Below are positions 33,939 through 43,057 of a stretch of 57,773 bases of DNA, in pieces. The notes below the pieces were generated by a model that saw nothing but the letters and a program-made list of their open reading frames with translations, had not been told where the DNA came from and did not search any database. The DNA is taken from NCBI GenBank assembly GCA_964617665.1, contig CAZUAH010000019.1, positions 1 to 57,773 of the forward strand, in the 5' to 3' direction. Source of the DNA: JADHUC01 sp964617665. Its GTDB lineage: Bacteria > Planctomycetota > Planctomycetia > Pirellulales > Pirellulaceae. Made by a program: the position numbers and the translations under genes. Within the stretch, counting starts at the first letter, position 1; every line of letters starts with the position of its first letter.

Positions 33939-35528
33939 ATGGCGCATCAGAGTTCCTCCATTCGGTTTGAATGCCCGTCGTGCGGCGGGCGAGTCAAGGT
34001 GCCGCCGGGCCAAGCTGGCCAGACGTGCCATTGCCCGAGGTGTAGTGCGAAAATCGTCGCACCAGGTGGAGGACCTGTCCAGCGGCCCCAGGAATCAGCG
34101 CAGCCGATGGACGATGATTTCTTCGCGGAAGATCCAATCGGCCAGCCGCCGGCAGCGCCCGTTGCGTCACCTGCACAGCCGCAATCACAGGGGAAGCCAG
34201 AATCCCCACGGGAAGCTGTGCCCCAACGAAAGGCCGATTCTGCGAAAGAGCCCGAAACCCGGCCATCGCAGGCACAAGCAAACACGCAGAAACCGTCCAA
34301 GACCAAGCCAGCACAGCCCCAGCCTGCCCGCCAGGCGACCGAGCGGCTGGAGTTTGGCGTCGAATGCGCACTGTGTTCGACGCGAATGTACGCCACTCTG
34401 GACCAAGTGGGCAAAACGGTGAAGTGTCCCGACTGCCACTCGAAAGTATTAGTCAGAGCGCCTAAAAAACGCCCAGAACCCACACAATACCGTAAAAGGG
34501 AGGAAAAGGACGATTTCGGGCTTAGCGAACCCGTAGAACGACCTAAGTCGGATTACGTTGGGGCCGCGACGGCGTTGCCTGATTCCGTCGATGCGCCGAC
34601 GGACGCTGGTCCCCGCCAGAAGGAAGCCACCGGCCAGAAGACGCCTGGGAGCATTATGGACGACGCCGCCCAGCAAACAATGGCCAAGGCCGAGGCGGAA
34701 GTCGAGGCGGAAGAACGAGCCAAGCCGGTATTGCCGGACCAGCCTTTCAAGACGGGTATGATTTCGTTCTTCTTTGATCCCGCGGCTGGGGCCCGGTGGC
34801 TGTTGCTTACGCTAATGGGGCAGGGCTTCGTAGCATCACTGTTCTGGACTCTGGCTCTGGCGCAAGGAGGCGCAATACAACAGTTTGGTGCTGTATTCTT
34901 CACTGTGGTCGTGGTCGGGCTCGGACTTGGCTTCCTGTTGCTCTCCACAGCATGCAGCGTGGCCATTATCCAGGATACGGCGAACGGATACGAGAAGATC
35001 GAACAATGGCCGGGAACAAACATCGGCGAATGGATGTGGGATGGCTTCTATGTGACCAACAGCCTATTGGCTTCAGCCGCTCCCGGAGTGGCGGTCTGGC
35101 TACTTGGCCTGGGTTGGGTGAACGCAGTATTCGTCGGCACAGCAACGGCGGTCGCGCTCTTTCCGATTTTCGTCTTGTCCGCCCTTGAGCAGTCCTCGCC
35201 GCTCGGCTTCGCATCAGCGTCCATTTGGAAGAGCCTTGGCGGGCGACGGGACCGTTGGGGGAAGTTCTACTTGTTGTCGGTGGGACTGGCAGTTCTGGGG
35301 CTGTTGGCCGCCTCCCTATTGTCAACATTGAACTTCTTGCTTTGTGGGTTAGCCGCCGCGGCATTAGCCACAATCGGGATGGTCTATTTCCGGCTTGTGG
35401 GACGATTGGCATGGTGTCTCTCCGAGCCAGAACAATCTCAGACCTCGAAATCCGGAAGGAATCGCGAGCAGTCTGATGCAAACGAGGGTGCAAAACCGCA
35501 GCACGAAGCGGATGCGCCGTCCGACTGA
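33939..35528 (+). CDS. Zinc-ribbon membrane protein
   Basis: A 529-residue protein with two zinc ribbons near the N-terminus: CPSC..CPRC (about 11-34) and CALC..CPDC (about 141-165), separated by a Pro/Gln/Lys-rich linker. A charged region follows, then a C-terminal membrane domain with about five helices (from about 275). Zinc-ribbon plus membrane proteins of this type are common in planctomycetes; the role is unknown. The start at 33939 follows GGGAAGG; an open frame back to 33795 runs through the terminator and is not coding. Its composition changes sharply at the linker, which is rich in Ala, Pro and Gln. Confidence 0.82.
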   Translation: MAHQSSSIRFECPSCGGRVKVPPGQAGQTCHCPRCSAKIVAPGGGPVQRPQESAQPMDDDFFAEDPIGQPPAAPVASPAQPQSQGKPESPREAVPQRKADSAKEPETRPSQAQANTQKPSKTKPAQPQPARQATERLEFGVECALCSTRMYATLDQVGKTVKCPDCHSKVLVRAPKKRPEPTQYRKREEKDDFGLSEPVERPKSDYVGAATALPDSVDAPTDAGPRQKEATGQKTPGSIMDDAAQQTMAKAEAEVEAEERAKPVLPDQPFKTGMISFFFDPAAGARWLLLTLMGQGFVASLFWTLALAQGGAIQQFGAVFFTVVVVGLGLGFLLLSTACSVAIIQDTANGYEKIEQWPGTNIGEWMWDGFYVTNSLLASAAPGVAVWLLGLGWVNAVFVGTATAVALFPIFVLSALEQSSPLGFASASIWKSLGGRRDRWGKFYLLSVGLAVLGLLAASLLSTLNFLLCGLAAAALATIGMVYFRLVGRLAWCLSEPEQSQTSKSGRNREQSDANEGAKPQHEADAPSD

Positions 35529-35826
35529 CGTCGCATCCGCAATGCCTGCAATTGCTGCCTCTGAGGCAGTGACAAGCGAAAAAGAGGGTTGCCGCGCGTG
35601 AATCTGGGTTAACAATAGGGAGAGTTGGCGGATCGGAGAAGGACGGTAGTCTTTCGGCCGGCCCGCTTAGTAGGGGTGTTTAAGGAACAGAGCATTTCGA
35701 CCCGATAGCGACTATCAGAGAGAAATGTGCAGTGCGTCTTGCCTGACCTCCTTCGCCCTCCATTTCCTCAGTCCGTGAATTGCAGAGAGTTTACGTCATT
35801 CGGAGCCCGCGAGCCGGGGACGGTAC

Positions 35827-36873
35827 ATGAGATCTACTGGTGAGTTGAGTACGCCTTGCGGCAAAGTTCGTCTGACAATCGCGCTAACTTTCACACTTGT
35901 GGCACTGGTGTCACTTGGCGTTTCCGATGCGGGCTTGTTTGCTGCAGACGAATCCGACGACCCGCCCGTTGATTTGAAACGGATCTACGCTGGAGGCGAG
36001 CCGAAATCCGTTGCCGAACTGAAGGCGATGGAACAACACCAACAAGAGCTTGCCAAGAAGCTGATCTCGTGCACGGTCGGTATCGTGGTTGGGCCAGCAC
36101 ACGGTAGCGGCGTAATCATCAGCGAGGATGGCTACGTAATGACGGCGGCGCATGTGGCGGGCAAGCCCGGCAGGCAGGCTGCGTTCATTCTGCCGGACGG
36201 TCGAAGGGCCAAAGGAAAGACCCTGGGAATGCACCGCACGCTAGACGCGGGGCTAATGAAAATCACTGACAAAGGACCGTGGCCGTTTGTCGAGAAAGCC
36301 GAGCCCGATGGGATTGACGTGGGTGCTTGGTGCGTAGCAACCGGACACCCTGGAGGTTTTCAGGAAGGCCGCCAGCCGGTTGTTCGAATTGGCCGAGTGC
36401 TACTAAAGGACAGATTTGCCATCAACACGGATTGTACGTTAGTGGGAGGTGATTCGGGCGGCCCGTTGTTCGACATGTCTGGTAAAGTCATCGGTATCAA
36501 CAGCCGTATCGGTCGTCCTCTAACGGCCAATATGCACGTACCAATCGCGGCCTATCACGAAGTATGGGACCGAATGGTCAAAGGAGAAGCGTGGGGATAT
36601 TTTCCGGGCACCGGGCCTTACATTGGTGTGCAAGGTGATCCGAATTCCGATTTGGCCAAGGTAGCTCGGGTGCAGCCGAAAGGCCCGGCGCAGAAGGCCG
36701 GGCTCAAACCCGGAGATGTAATCCAGAAGTACGGGGACAAGAAGATAACGGATTTTGCTTCGCTGCAGATGTGTGTTAACGATAGCCAACCCGGCGACAA
36801 AGTCACATTGGAAGTGCTTCGGGGTGAGGAGACAGTCAAGTTGCAGTTGGTGGTAGGTAAGCGCGGCGGCTGA
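35827..36873 (+). CDS. HtrA/DegP-family serine protease with PDZ domain
   Basis: A 348-residue exported protease that degrades or processes periplasmic proteins. Signal peptide about 1-40 (ending FAADE). The chymotrypsin-like domain has the full triad: His109 (TAAHVAG), Asp140 (RTLDAGLM) and Ser210 (GGDSGGPLF). One PDZ domain follows (about 262-345, PAQKAGLKPGDVIQKYGDKKI), in the usual HtrA order. It lies 41 bases upstream of a related but inactive-looking paralogue, so the two are probably cotranscribed and may work together. Confidence 0.92.
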   Translation: MRSTGELSTPCGKVRLTIALTFTLVALVSLGVSDAGLFAADESDDPPVDLKRIYAGGEPKSVAELKAMEQHQQELAKKLISCTVGIVVGPAHGSGVIISEDGYVMTAAHVAGKPGRQAAFILPDGRRAKGKTLGMHRTLDAGLMKITDKGPWPFVEKAEPDGIDVGAWCVATGHPGGFQEGRQPVVRIGRVLLKDRFAINTDCTLVGGDSGGPLFDMSGKVIGINSRIGRPLTANMHVPIAAYHEVWDRMVKGEAWGYFPGTGPYIGVQGDPNSDLAKVARVQPKGPAQKAGLKPGDVIQKYGDKKITDFASLQMCVNDSQPGDKVTLEVLRGEETVKLQLVVGKRGG

Positions 36874-36914
36874 GTCTCAGAGTCCGCAGACGCGATATTC
36901 CCAAAGGAGCGGAA

Positions 36915-37937
36915 ATGCTAATGGCGATACGACGCACGTTCGTTCTGACTAACCTGATCCTGGTCGTTGTATGCCTGATGGTTGGAGCGGGCGTTCTGTC
37001 CAAACCAGCCGGCGCGTCAGAACGCAACGCATACAAGGTCAAAAATGCCTTCCGGGACGTGGTGCATGCTTCGATTCGAAGCACTGTGCGCGTGCACAGC
37101 GACAATCGGCGAGTGGCATTGGGCGCGATAGTCGATTCTGACGGGTACGTGTTGACGAAGGCGAGCGAGCTGAAGCAGGACGTCGAGGTTCAGCTTTTCG
37201 AGGGTCGACGTCTGAAGGCTGAGGTCGTCGGTTCAAGCGAGGAATGCGATCTGGCCCTCCTAAAAATCGACGCAAAGGATCTGCCGACGATCGAATGGGG
37301 CGATTCGGACCCGCCGCCGGTCGGCAGTTGGCTTGCGACGCCAGGGTTGGAGACGATCCCAATTTCCATCGGAGTGGTTAGTGTCACGCCGCGAAAGATC
37401 GAAAAAAGTATCCCCGTGCTGGGAATCATCCTTGCGGACTCTGAGAAAGGCCCTCGGATAGATCGTGTCGTGCCCGAAAGCAATGCGGCCAAGGCAGGTA
37501 TGCAGAGGAACGACGTAATCACGCACTTGGATGGCGACGAGGTGAAGTCGCGTGATACCTTGATCCAGTCAATTCGCAAGCGCCGGCCTGGCGACAAAGT
37601 GCGTTTAAAGGTGCTGCGCGGCAAGCGGGAATTGACCATCGATGCCGAATTGGGGGAACTGGCCCAGTTGACGCACGGCAGAGAGTATTTTCAGTTCGGC
37701 TTGGGCGGGCAACTGAGCAAGCGTCGGGCCGGATTCCCGTTGGCTCTGCAGCACGATACGATACTGCAGCCCAATCAGTGTGGCGGGCCGCTCGTGGACC
37801 TTGACGGCAAGGCAGTTGGCATCAATATCGCCCGGGCCAGCCGTGTTGAAAGCTACGCCTTGCCGGCCTCGGTCGTCAAACCGCTCATCGACGAATTGAA
37901 GTCCGGTACGATGGTCAGTACGACGCCTGCGGACTGA
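36915..37937 (+). CDS. HtrA-like pseudoprotease with PDZ nested inside the protease fold
   Basis: A 340-residue exported protein of the trypsin/HtrA fold with unusual architecture. The first half of the protease domain (about 40-160) has SDGYVLTKASEL where an active enzyme has TxAHV, so the catalytic His is replaced (Ser84); the Asp is kept (D112 in CDLALLKI). A PDZ domain (about 165-247, SNAAKAGMQRNDVITHLDG) then interrupts the fold, and the second half (about 255-340) holds the would-be catalytic motif NQCGGPLVDLDG, with Cys289 in place of Ser. With His lost and Ser changed to Cys it should not be a normal serine protease. It may bind substrates or regulate the upstream HtrA. The ribosome-binding site is AAAGGAG. 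Confidence 0.86.
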   Translation: MLMAIRRTFVLTNLILVVVCLMVGAGVLSKPAGASERNAYKVKNAFRDVVHASIRSTVRVHSDNRRVALGAIVDSDGYVLTKASELKQDVEVQLFEGRRLKAEVVGSSEECDLALLKIDAKDLPTIEWGDSDPPPVGSWLATPGLETIPISIGVVSVTPRKIEKSIPVLGIILADSEKGPRIDRVVPESNAAKAGMQRNDVITHLDGDEVKSRDTLIQSIRKRRPGDKVRLKVLRGKRELTIDAELGELAQLTHGREYFQFGLGGQLSKRRAGFPLALQHDTILQPNQCGGPLVDLDGKAVGINIARASRVESYALPASVVKPLIDELKSGTMVSTTPAD

Positions 37938-37955
37938 TCTGTTCGACGCTGGAAC

Positions 37956-39473
37956 TCAGATTCCATACAGCGGTCCAAGCTTGCGGCGCAGGTAGTCCAT
38001 GAACGGCTCATGTAAGAGTGGTCTACCGGTTACGCGTTGGACCAGTTCGGCCGGTGTGTAGCACTGACCGTGGCGGTGAATCTTCTCGCCCAACCATTCA
38101 CGCAACGGCGCAAATTCTCCGCGAGCGAATTGGTCCTCCAAACCACCCAAGTCTGCGTCGGCTTGCGCGAAGAATTGCGAGGCGTAGAGATTGCCCAGAG
38201 AGTATGTGGGGAAATAGCCAACAAGACCCGCGCTCCAATGGATGTCCTGCAGGACGCCATCGGCATCGTTGGGTGGCTCGAGGCCTAGATAATTCCGGCA
38301 TTTCTCTTTCCATGCTCCGGGCACGTCGGCCACTGGCAGGTCATTGGTGAGCAACGCCTGTTCCAACTCGAAACGAATGATGATATGGAGATTGTACGTC
38401 GCTTCGTCTGCTTCGACGCGGATCAATGAGGGCCGGACGTCGTTAATGGAAAAATAGAATTCGTCCAACGATACGTCACCCAGCGCGCCGGGCAGGACCT
38501 CCTGCGCTACGGGAAAGAAATGCCTCCAGAATGCTTGGCTGCGTCCGACCGCGTTTTCCCACAGCCTGGATTGTGATTCGTGAATACCCAGCGACACGTA
38601 AGAACCAGGCGGAAGGCCGAATTGCTCTGTGCGCAGGCCTTGATCGTAGATGCCGTGGCCTGACTCGTGAAGAATGCCGAAGAACGCAGTTGGGAAGCTA
38701 TGCTCGTCGTATCGAGTCGTGATTCGGCAGTCGTCAGGTCCCAGGCCGGCGCAAAACGGATGGTGCGTCACGTCCAGACGACCACGTTGGAAATCGAAAC
38801 CGATCGCCTCGGCGGCCTGTTTGCCGAGTGCCTCTTGTACTGCGGTGGGATAGGCACGCCGGAGGACCTCCACCTGTGGCCTCTGATTGCTGTCTGCGAT
38901 CGCCGCCACAAACGGCGCCAATTGGTCACGGAGACCGCTCAACAACTTCAGGACATCGGTAGTCTTCGCGTCGGGTTCATAGTCGTCCAACAGAGCATCA
39001 TACGGATTCTCGTCGTAGCCGATCGCTTCAGCCTGTTGACGTTTTAGGTCGAACGTCTTCTCTAAGAGTGGTTGAAATGAGGCGAAATCGTCGTTTTTTC
39101 GCGCCTTCGTCCATGCCTGCTGGCCCAACACGGAAGTACGAGACAACTCCTCGACAAGCGATTGTGGCAGTTTTGTCCGCTTCTCGTAGTCCCGTTTGAT
39201 TTGGCGGATCGTGGTGCCCGTGTCACTGTGAGGATCGGCGGCCAGCGGGCTTTCGACCAGTTCCTCCAGCCATCGGCCGACCTGAGGATCCGTGCGGCGG
39301 GTATGTACCATGCCCGAGAGGTACGTAATTTGCTCCGCACGAAACTCACCGCCAGCCGGCGGCAACATGGTTCGCTCGTCCCAGCCGAGCAATTCTTCGA
39401 TGGACTCCAGCACTGCCGTCTGGCGATTGAACTCGCAGAGTTGTTCAAAAGCGGTGCTCGCGGTATCTGTCAT
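37956..39473 (-). CDS. Carboxypeptidase Taq (M32 metallocarboxypeptidase)
   Basis: A 505-residue cytosolic zinc carboxypeptidase, the normal M32 length. The zinc motif HESGH (HExxH) lies in FGILHESGHGIYDQGL, followed by the family segments PPGSYVSLGIHESQSRLWEN and DVRPSLIRVEADEATYNLH. It removes C-terminal residues from peptides. The start at 39473 has AGGAG five bases upstream; an in-frame ATG at 39569 would add 32 residues without support. It is leftward, between a rightward HtrA-like gene and rightward bshB1, so it is transcribed alone. Confidence 0.93.
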   Translation of the reverse strand: MTDTASTAFEQLCEFNRQTAVLESIEELLGWDERTMLPPAGGEFRAEQITYLSGMVHTRRTDPQVGRWLEELVESPLAADPHSDTGTTIRQIKRDYEKRTKLPQSLVEELSRTSVLGQQAWTKARKNDDFASFQPLLEKTFDLKRQQAEAIGYDENPYDALLDDYEPDAKTTDVLKLLSGLRDQLAPFVAAIADSNQRPQVEVLRRAYPTAVQEALGKQAAEAIGFDFQRGRLDVTHHPFCAGLGPDDCRITTRYDEHSFPTAFFGILHESGHGIYDQGLRTEQFGLPPGSYVSLGIHESQSRLWENAVGRSQAFWRHFFPVAQEVLPGALGDVSLDEFYFSINDVRPSLIRVEADEATYNLHIIIRFELEQALLTNDLPVADVPGAWKEKCRNYLGLEPPNDADGVLQDIHWSAGLVGYFPTYSLGNLYASQFFAQADADLGGLEDQFARGEFAPLREWLGEKIHRHGQCYTPAELVQRVTGRPLLHEPFMDYLRRKLGPLYGI

Positions 39474-39608
39474 AGCGACTCCTGTCCCGTCAGGTTTGTG
39501 ACCACCGTGACTCTGGCAAATATCGGTCATTTCGTCCAGCCCCGTTGATCCGGGCGTCACAGATGGCAACGATGATAGCTGTAACTCGCTCTGGAAGGTA
39601 ACACGGAA

Positions 39609-40301
39609 ATGATGCTGGATATTCTAGCGATCGCGCCGCATCCCGATGACGCCGAGTTGGGAATGGGCGCTGCCATCCTGAAGTTCAAAGCCGAAGGACT
39701 TCGCGTCGGGGTCCTGGATTTGACGAACGGGGAGCCGACGCCACTCGGTAGTCCTGAAATTCGGGCCGAGGAAACCGCGGCCGCCACCGAAATCCTGGGA
39801 CTTGATTGGCGAGACAACTTGGGCCTTCCGAATCGTTGCCTGGAGCCGACACTGGAGGCGCGCCATCAACTGGCGGGGGTCATTCGACAGACGCAGCCTA
39901 GATGGCTTTTCGCGCCGTATTGGATTGACGCTCACCCGGACCATGTGGCGGCGACGGAATTGGTCGAAGCGGCTAGATTCTGGGCCAAACTGACGAAATC
40001 AGACATCCCAGGTCACCCGCACCATCCGGAACGTATTTACAACTACTTCTGTGTACATCTGAAGATGGTGCCACAGCCCGCGTTCGTCTTGGACATCAGC
40101 GAGCATTGGGAGCGGAAACTCGCGGCCGTCGCATGTTATCGCAGTCAGTTCGTCGAGGGTCGCTCCGACGCCCCGCCCACGTTCTTGGACCGTCTGCGGG
40201 ATGAGGCGGCCTACTGGGGGAAGACGATCGGGGTGGACTACGGCGAACCGTTTGCCAGCCGCGAACCGATTGGTCTCGAGAGCATGCGGTCTCTGATATA
40301 A
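39609..40301 (+). CDS. bshB1: Bacillithiol biosynthesis deacetylase BshB1
   Basis: A 230-residue zinc-dependent deacetylase of the PIG-L/LmbE family, which removes acetyl from GlcNAc-malate in bacillithiol synthesis. It has the metal motif AHPDDAELG (about 9-17), DLTNGEPTPLGSPEIR, and the third ligand in DAHPDHVAATEL; FVEGRSD and YYG-like ending motifs match the BshB1 subgroup. It is a stand-alone rightward gene; bshA and bshC are not in this window. The assignment to BshB1 rather than a general PIG-L deacetylase is likely but rests on motif pattern alone. Confidence 0.85.
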   Translation: MMLDILAIAPHPDDAELGMGAAILKFKAEGLRVGVLDLTNGEPTPLGSPEIRAEETAAATEILGLDWRDNLGLPNRCLEPTLEARHQLAGVIRQTQPRWLFAPYWIDAHPDHVAATELVEAARFWAKLTKSDIPGHPHHPERIYNYFCVHLKMVPQPAFVLDISEHWERKLAAVACYRSQFVEGRSDAPPTFLDRLRDEAAYWGKTIGVDYGEPFASREPIGLESMRSLI

Positions 40302-40308
40302 TTCCGGT

Positions 40309-40938
40309 TCAACTGCCGAACGAGAATCCCCAGTGCACGTTGGATCGGTGCCGGCGCGGATGGTGATGGTAGTGCAGATGCGATCTGTGCGGACGTGGAT
40401 AGGGCGGAGATATGTAGTGATGCTCTTTGACGATCACAGGCCTGTGGCTCACTGGGACTGACGACGATGCGGGCGGTGTCGGCGGCCGTGCAGTCTGCAT
40501 GGCTTTGATGACGGCGTCGCTGACGCCGGCGTTGCTTAACGTGATTAAGTCTTCGGGGCGCGGTGGTGTGGCAACTCCGTTTGCCCGGATATGAGTAGTG
40601 ATTACTTCATCGCTCAAGTTGGCTTGCGACATCGTGATAACGTCTTCAATAGCCACGGCACCGGCCAACTGGCGTCCAAGTCGCTCCTGAATGATGGCAT
40701 TGTTGCGCGCAATGTCCGCGTCGATGCCTTCCCCAATGGCGGTCCCCGCCAACGCCCCAACGGCCGAACCGATTACCGCGCCCGCCCCCGTATTTCCATT
40801 GTTCTTTCCAATCGCGGCTCCGGTCAGAGCTCCGGTCAATGCACCAATCGCAGTTCCTCGCTCGGCATAGTTCGACGACTGGCAGCCGAGCCCCGGAATC
40901 GCGATCAACAGCAGCCACAGGCATTTGGCCTTCATCAT
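40309..40938 (-). CDS. Glycine-zipper lipoprotein
   Basis: A 209-residue lipoprotein with a clear lipobox: the signal peptide ends LLIAIPGLGC, with Cys about residue 19 as the lipid-modified residue. A glycine-zipper region follows (AIGALTGALTGAAIGKNNG...GAVIGSAVGALAGTAIGEG, about 30-75), typical of proteins that insert in or associate with membranes. The middle holds two similar helical motifs (DVITMSQANLSDEVI and DLITLSNAGVSDAVI). The C-terminus is very rich in His, Pro and Arg. The start at 40938 follows AAGGAAG; a promoter-like pair lies just upstream. Substrate for Lnt is expected. Confidence 0.85.
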   Translation of the reverse strand: MMKAKCLWLLLIAIPGLGCQSSNYAERGTAIGALTGALTGAAIGKNNGNTGAGAVIGSAVGALAGTAIGEGIDADIARNNAIIQERLGRQLAGAVAIEDVITMSQANLSDEVITTHIRANGVATPPRPEDLITLSNAGVSDAVIKAMQTARPPTPPASSSVPVSHRPVIVKEHHYISPPYPRPHRSHLHYHHHPRRHRSNVHWGFSFGS

Positions 40939-40966
40939 GCTTCCTTCCAGTACGGATTGGCCGCGG

Positions 40967-40995
40967 ATAGTCCCAAGAACCAAGCGGCCGGTCAA
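40967..40995 (-). promoter_or_regulatory. Candidate sigma-70 promoter of the lipoprotein gene
   Basis: Reading leftward, -35 TTGACC (40995-40990), a 17-base spacer and -10 GACTAT (40972-40967) lie about 30 bases before the start codon. The -10 matches only partly. Confidence 0.4.
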
Positions 40996-41409
40996 GATGG
41001 ATCCAAAATCGGCCCATCTGTCTTATCGCTCGATGATCGCCAGGGTCTTGAAGCGGACTCCCAAAACGGGGCGGCTAGTTCAAATGGCCGCTGATTTGCC
41101 CGGAAAACAGTCTGGCGTGCATAAGATGTGGGCACCCCCAGAGAAAAAAACGGATTTCGTGGCGAGAGTCAATCGCCACAACCATTTGCCAGAAAACGAC
41201 TTACGAAAGACATTTGCGAATCGGGCCACTGGTTCGGCATCTTCCTTGCTTTTCTCATAAATCCCAACACGGCTGCTAGTCTTGATTGCACCTGCAGTGA
41301 TCGCATACCTACGGTTGCTTGGCAACGTTTCGGCCGTCACGGCTCTGGTGTGGCGGCCATCGCAATATCCTTCTGGTTGTTTGTTACTGTTTACATGGGA
41401 GAGCGTATA
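40996..41409. other. Leader region upstream of glutamine synthetase
   Basis: About 410 bases without a gene. It contains a small perfect hairpin GTTGC-TTG-GCAAC near 41314-41326 and an AT-rich stretch near 41150, but no recognisable promoter or NtrC/sigma-54 site. The glnA frame stays open far upstream (to 41128) without coding character. Confidence 0.35.
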
Positions 41410-42822
41410 GTGACGCCGAAAGAAGTATTGGCTCTATGTCGTGAAAAGGATGTGAAGGCGGTCGATCTACGATTCATGGACTTTCCAGGGTTGTGGCAGC
41501 ACTTCACCATTCCAGTGGGCAAGCTGGACGAGGATGTCTTTGAGGAAGGTCTGGGTTTTGACGGATCGAGCATTCGCGGATGGCAGGCGATCAACGAAAG
41601 TGACATGTTGGTCATGCCGCAACCCGACACGGCCTTGATCGACCCATTCACCGAGTTGACCACTCTATCGCTTATTTGCAACATCCAAGACCCGATCACG
41701 GGCGAGGACTACTCGCGCGATCCGCGGAATGTGGCCCGAAAGGCGAACAACTACCTGAAGAGCACGGGAATCGGTGACACGGCCTACTTCGGGCCGGAAG
41801 CCGAGTTCTTCATCTTTGACGACGTCCGCTTCGATCAGAAAGCCCATGAAGGCTTCTACCACGTCGACAGCATTGAAGGCGAATGGAACCGAGGTCGCGT
41901 CGAGGAACCCAACTTGGGATACAAACTGCGTCACAAGGAAGGCTACTTTCCTGTGCCTCCGGCGGACCAGATGATGGACATTCGCAACGAGATGATGCAG
42001 ACCATGATCGAATGTGGCCTGGATGTCGAGTGTCAGCACCACGAGGTCGGCACGGCGGGCCAAGCTGAAATCGATCTGCGTTTCCAGGAACTAGTCAGGG
42101 CGGCTGACGAATTGCTGCTGTACAAGTACATCATTAAGAACGTCGCCAGGAAGCACAATAAGACGGCAACGTTCATGCCAAAACCTATTTTCGGCGACAA
42201 CGGCAGCGGCATGCATACGCACCTGTCGATTTGGAAGGAAGGCGAACCGCTATTTGCCGGTGGTGGCTATGCCGGTCTGAGTGACATGGGGCTGCATGCG
42301 ATCGGCGGCATCCTGAAGCATGCCGCGGCTATCCTAGCTTTTACAAACCCCACCACCAACAGCTACAAGAGACTGGTGCCGGGTTACGAGGCCCCGGTGA
42401 ACCTGGCCTACTCTCAGCGCAACCGCTCGGCTGCCTGCCGCATCCCAATGTACAGCCCGAGCCCCAAGAGCAAGCGCGTCGAGTTCCGATGCCCCGACCC
42501 GAGCTGCAATCCTTACTTGGCGTTCTCGGCGTTGCTGATGGCGGCCATCGACGGTATCCAGAACAAGATCAATCCGGGTGAACCGCTCGACAAGGATATC
42601 TATGACCTGCCGCCCGAGGAGGAAGCCGCTGTTCCAAAGACGCCGGCATCGCTCGCTGCGTCGCTCGAAGCATTGCGAGAGGACCATGAGTTCCTGCTGC
42701 GTGGCGACGTCTTCACTCCGGACGTGATCGACACATGGATTTGGTACAAGCAGGAACGCGAGGTGGATGCGTTGCGTCTACGGCCGCACCCCTACGAGTT
42801 CTGCCTGTATTACGACATCTAA
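41410..42822 (+). CDS. glnA: Glutamine synthetase type I
   Basis: Makes glutamine from glutamate and ammonia, the main route of nitrogen assimilation. The protein is 470 residues, normal for GSI. Family motifs: FDGSSIRGW, the ATP/metal segment PEAEFFIFDDV, KPIFGDNGSGMH, and NRSAACRIP. The adenylylation Tyr is present in IYDLPPEE, so GlnE-type control is possible. I place the start at the GTG at 41410 because GGGAGAG lies seven bases upstream and MTPKEVLALCREKDVKAVD is the usual N-terminus; an ATG at 41395 has no ribosome-binding site. A strong terminator follows at 42867. Confidence 0.97.
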   Translation: MTPKEVLALCREKDVKAVDLRFMDFPGLWQHFTIPVGKLDEDVFEEGLGFDGSSIRGWQAINESDMLVMPQPDTALIDPFTELTTLSLICNIQDPITGEDYSRDPRNVARKANNYLKSTGIGDTAYFGPEAEFFIFDDVRFDQKAHEGFYHVDSIEGEWNRGRVEEPNLGYKLRHKEGYFPVPPADQMMDIRNEMMQTMIECGLDVECQHHEVGTAGQAEIDLRFQELVRAADELLLYKYIIKNVARKHNKTATFMPKPIFGDNGSGMHTHLSIWKEGEPLFAGGGYAGLSDMGLHAIGGILKHAAAILAFTNPTTNSYKRLVPGYEAPVNLAYSQRNRSAACRIPMYSPSPKSKRVEFRCPDPSCNPYLAFSALLMAAIDGIQNKINPGEPLDKDIYDLPPEEEAAVPKTPASLAASLEALREDHEFLLRGDVFTPDVIDTWIWYKQEREVDALRLRPHPYEFCLYYDI

Positions 42823-42866
42823 TCGTGTGAGCCCTGCGGTTTACATTGCCCCCCCCGATTAACCAG

Positions 42867-42910
42867 CGCCGGGTCGACTGTACAGCAGTCGGTCCGGCGT
42901 TTCCTATTTT
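42867..42910 (+). terminator. Terminator of glnA
   Basis: A 14-base-pair stem (42867-42880 with 42886-42899, two G-U pairs) with a 5-base loop is followed by TTTCCTATTTT. It lies 45 bases after the glnA stop. Confidence 0.85.
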
Positions 42911-42982
42911 CCATCTACGATTCAAACGGGAACGTCCAGTCGCTGGCCATTCTGTCTCGGACCCTACGAATCGCAGCGATTC

Positions 42983-42993
42983 TGATATATACT
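42983..42993 (+). promoter_or_regulatory. Candidate extended -10 promoter of the lutABC operon
   Basis: TGATATATA with an overlapping TATACT (42988-42993) lies about 65 bases before the lutA ATG. No good -35 is present, as expected for an extended -10 site. Confidence 0.4.
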
Positions 42994-43057
42994 CTCAACC
43001 AGAGAAACTGTGCCCCACACTCGCGTTTTAGGGCGATATACGCGGAGTTACCAATAG

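Noticed and set aside
41341..41409. Sigma-54 promoter before glnA
   Set aside because: TGGCGGCCATCGCA resembles the -24/-12 motif, but GG and GC are separated by eight bases, not ten.
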